A stretch of 64,000 bases of DNA, taken from contig JAXMGQ010000026.1 of NCBI GenBank assembly GCA_046347195.1, positions 5,674 to 69,673 of the forward strand, written 5' to 3'. This document shows, piece by piece, positions 62,137 to 64,000 of the stretch (within the stretch, counting starts at the first letter, position 1; each line of letters begins with the position of its first letter). The position numbers and the translations under genes are program-made. The stretch is from TMP-86 sp046347195 (lineage in GTDB: Bacteria; Pseudomonadota; Gammaproteobacteria; Steroidobacterales; Steroidobacteraceae). The notes beneath the pieces were generated by a model. That model did not search any database. It worked only from the letters and a program-made list of their open reading frames with translations, and had not been told where the DNA came from.

Positions 62137-64000
62137 ATGACACACAGAACCGGATCCGTGCTGCCGCTGCTCGCGCTCACTTCCACTCTCTTCGCGGTCA
62201 CCGCGGCTGCCGAGGGCGTCTACACGGAAGCCCAGGCCAACGATGGCAAGCGCACCTACGAGAGCGCCTGCGGCGAGTGCCATCACCCCACGCTCAAGGG
62301 CACGGGACACGCTCCGGAACTTGCGGGCCCCAACTTCCTCGCCAAGTGGGGCGAACACACCGCCGGCGACATCTTCACGAAGATCAAGTCGCAGATGCCG
62401 CCCACGGCGCCGAACTCGCTCAGCGATGACAGCGCCATCGCATTGACCGCCCTCATCCTGCGCGCGAACGGGGCGCCCGCCGGCAACACGGCCTTGCGCG
62501 CGAATTCACTGACCAAGCTCGGCGTGGCCGTCATGGGCGATCAGTGGCGCGCCTCGATGGCGACGCCGGCGAACACCAAGGTCGAATCCTGGTCCGGTGC
62601 CGGCTCGATCGCCGCGGCCGCGGAAAAAGCCTCGGGGTTCGTCAACAAGGTGGTCCAGGGTTACACGCCCGTCACGGATGCGATGCTGAAGGACCCGCCG
62701 CCGGGTGACTGGCTGAGCTGGCGCCGCACCCTGGATGGCAAGGGCTTCAGCCCGCTGGCCCAGGTCAACCGCGGGAACGTCGGGCAGTTGAAGCTGGCCT
62801 GGGTCATGACCATGCACGAGGGGAGCAACCAGGGCACGCCGCTGGTGCACGAGGGCATCATGTACCTCACGCATCCGGGCAACATCATCCAGGCCATCGA
62901 TGCGGCCTCGGGCGATTTGATCTGGGAGTACGCCTATCCCTTCCCACCGGATTCGAAGACCCTCGGCGGCCCGAGCCGCAACATCGCCATCTACCAGGAC
63001 AAGCTGTTCCTGGCGACCTACGACGCCGCGGTGATCGCACTGGAGGCGAAGACGGGCAAGCTCCTCTGGCGGTCGCAGAAGGCGGACTACACCAAGGGGT
63101 ACACGCACACCGCCGGTCCGATCATCGCCGGCAGCGTGGTCGTTACGGGCCTCAACGGTTGCGAGCGATTCAAGAAGGAAGGCTGCTTCGTCACGGGGCA
63201 CGACCCGGACACCGGCAAGGAACTGTGGCGCACGCAGACCATCGCACAGACGGGCGACCCGAACGACCGTACCTGGGGCCATCAGCCGCCGGAGCTGCGC
63301 GCCGGTGGCGACACCTGGATCGCCGGCAGCTATGACCCGGTGCTGAACCTCTACTACACCGGCACCGCGCAGGCGAAGCCCTGGGTGGCGGCCAGCCGCC
63401 ACATGAGTCCGAATGATGCGGCGCTCTATACCGACTCTACGCTCGCCATCGACCCGAAGACCGGCAAGCTGGTGTGGTACTACCAGCACGTCGGTGGCGA
63501 GTCCCTGGACATGGACACGGTGTTCGAACGCGTCCTCGTCGACATCGATGGCCGCCCCTATGTGTTCGCCATCGGCAAGGACGGCATCCTCTGGAAGCTC
63601 GACCGCGCCACCGGCAAGTTCGTCGACTTCAAGGAGACGATCTACCAGAACATGTTCCGGAAACTCGACAAGTCGACGGGACACGTGAAATACCGCCAGG
63701 ACATCATCGATGCGAAGATCGGCGACACCGTGTCGGTGTGCCCGAGCATCTACGGCGGACACAACTGGCAAGCCAGCGGCTACGACCCGACCTCGCAGTC
63801 GCTGATCATTCCCGAGCACCAGCTCTGCGTGGACTTCGTCGGCCGCGAGGTGAAGATGGCCGAAGGCTTCGGCGGCTACGGCGGTGAGTCACGCGTGTTC
63901 GAAATGCCCGGCGTGAATGGCCAGCTCGGTCGGCTGAGCTCCTGGGACCTCAAGGCCATGAAGGAGCGCTGGGTGCACCTGCAGCGCGCCATGTTCATGA
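62137..64000 (+). CDS. PQQ quinoprotein dehydrogenase with N-terminal cytochrome c (3' end outside window)
   Basis: The first 621 residues are visible and open to the window edge. A signal peptide (LPLLALTSTLFAVTAAAEG) precedes a cytochrome c domain with C45-G-E-C-H49. A PQQ propeller follows: DWLSWRRTLDGKGFSPLAQV, LKLAWVMTMHEGSNQGTPLV, VIALEAKTGKLLWRSQKADY, LNLYYTGTAQAKPW, YGGHNWQASGYDPTSQSLII. The order resembles type I/II alcohol dehydrogenases rather than the PVA-type gene at 55245. It would oxidise an alcohol in the periplasm. It lies just past the receptor's terminator, so it needs its own promoter. Confidence 0.85.
   Translation, partial: MTHRTGSVLPLLALTSTLFAVTAAAEGVYTEAQANDGKRTYESACGECHHPTLKGTGHAPELAGPNFLAKWGEHTAGDIFTKIKSQMPPTAPNSLSDDSAIALTALILRANGAPAGNTALRANSLTKLGVAVMGDQWRASMATPANTKVESWSGAGSIAAAAEKASGFVNKVVQGYTPVTDAMLKDPPPGDWLSWRRTLDGKGFSPLAQVNRGNVGQLKLAWVMTMHEGSNQGTPLVHEGIMYLTHPGNIIQAIDAASGDLIWEYAYPFPPDSKTLGGPSRNIAIYQDKLFLATYDAAVIALEAKTGKLLWRSQKADYTKGYTHTAGPIIAGSVVVTGLNGCERFKKEGCFVTGHDPDTGKELWRTQTIAQTGDPNDRTWGHQPPELRAGGDTWIAGSYDPVLNLYYTGTAQAKPWVAASRHMSPNDAALYTDSTLAIDPKTGKLVWYYQHVGGESLDMDTVFERVLVDIDGRPYVFAIGKDGILWKLDRATGKFVDFKETIYQNMFRKLDKSTGHVKYRQDIIDAKIGDTVSVCPSIYGGHNWQASGYDPTSQSLIIPEHQLCVDFVGREVKMAEGFGGYGGESRVFEMPGVNGQLGRLSSWDLKAMKERWVHLQRAMFM

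Noticed and set aside
60279..62201. 640-codon minus-strand frame opposite the TonB receptor
   Set aside because: Val/Asp/Gly-rich antisense shadow. It also runs through the strong plus-strand terminator.
62506..63819. 437-codon minus-strand frame opposite the second quinoprotein
   Set aside because: The plus strand encodes the cytochrome and PQQ motifs. The minus frame has none.
1..64000. CRISPR array or prophage
   Set aside because: No regularly spaced repeats and no phage structural, integrase or lysis genes were found on either strand.

Overview
The window is high-GC DNA from a free-living Gram-negative proteobacterium. TonB-dependent receptors, lipoprotein and Tat-type signals, a copper nitrite reductase and nadA/nadB all point that way. 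The style of the TonB boxes and the two cytochrome-fused quinoproteins fit a gammaproteobacterium near Steroidobacterales/Xanthomonadales. That placement is inference, because no rRNA or other phylogenetic marker is present.

Region 1 (1-15.3 kb) is a mixed and partly decayed accessory zone. It opens with the broken tail of an unrecognised gene. A relic AbrB-PIN toxin-antitoxin pair with a surviving palindromic operator follows, then an intact RHH-PIN pair coupled to a VOC protein, a DUF3079 gene and a nitrite reductase fused to cytochrome c. Next come a GNAT toxin with a frameshifted DUF1778 antitoxin, an ISL3-family insertion, and tRNA-Arg(ACG) with tRNA-like fragments beside it. A MoxJ-like binding protein, a kinase/ATPase fusion, an amino-acid permease and a deleted ycaQ-like gene lead to an amidohydrolase fragment cut by a second copy of the same insertion sequence. 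Both copies have perfect 8-bp target duplications and imperfect 27-bp terminal repeats, and both transposases are frameshifted.

Region 2 (15.3-33.9 kb) is mostly ordinary metabolic sequence: two TIM-barrel isomerase/epimerase paralogues, hydrolases, methyltransferases, a CoA-transferase, an ACAD10/11-type phosphotransferase, a type-B carboxylesterase, a PepSY protein and an AraC regulator. The least explained part is a minus-strand group at 20.4-24.3 kb. It holds two tandem paralogous secreted proteins with glycine-rich repeats, a coupled DUF3592 membrane protein and a LolA/DUF2092-like protein.

Region 3 (33.9-42.1 kb) is a tightly overlapping three-gene amidohydrolase operon followed by a siderophore-type TonB receptor. 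The middle amidohydrolase has lost the metal-binding HxH motif. Region 4 (42.1-54.4 kb) holds metY with a CoA-binding protein, a UbiH-family monooxygenase, nadA-nadB, a CocE/NonD hydrolase, and a minus-strand chain of transporter, Cys/Met PLP enzyme, shortened LacI regulator and DUF2961 protein, divergent from an XRE-cupin regulator.

Region 5 (54.6-64 kb) looks like a catabolic locus. It contains a PVA-dehydrogenase-like quinoprotein overlapping a TetR regulator, a thiolase coupled to a frameshifted 3-hydroxyacyl-CoA dehydrogenase, a TonB receptor with a promoter and a strong terminator, and a second cytochrome-fused quinoprotein that runs off the window. The likely logic is uptake of an alcohol or polymer, periplasmic oxidation by the PQQ enzymes, then CoA-dependent beta-oxidation.

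Single-base frameshifts recur in otherwise well-conserved genes (nadA, the hydroxyacyl-CoA dehydrogenase, the DUF3592 gene, the DUF1778 antitoxin). The ones that can be read are all one-base losses, so some may be assembly errors rather than real pseudogenes.
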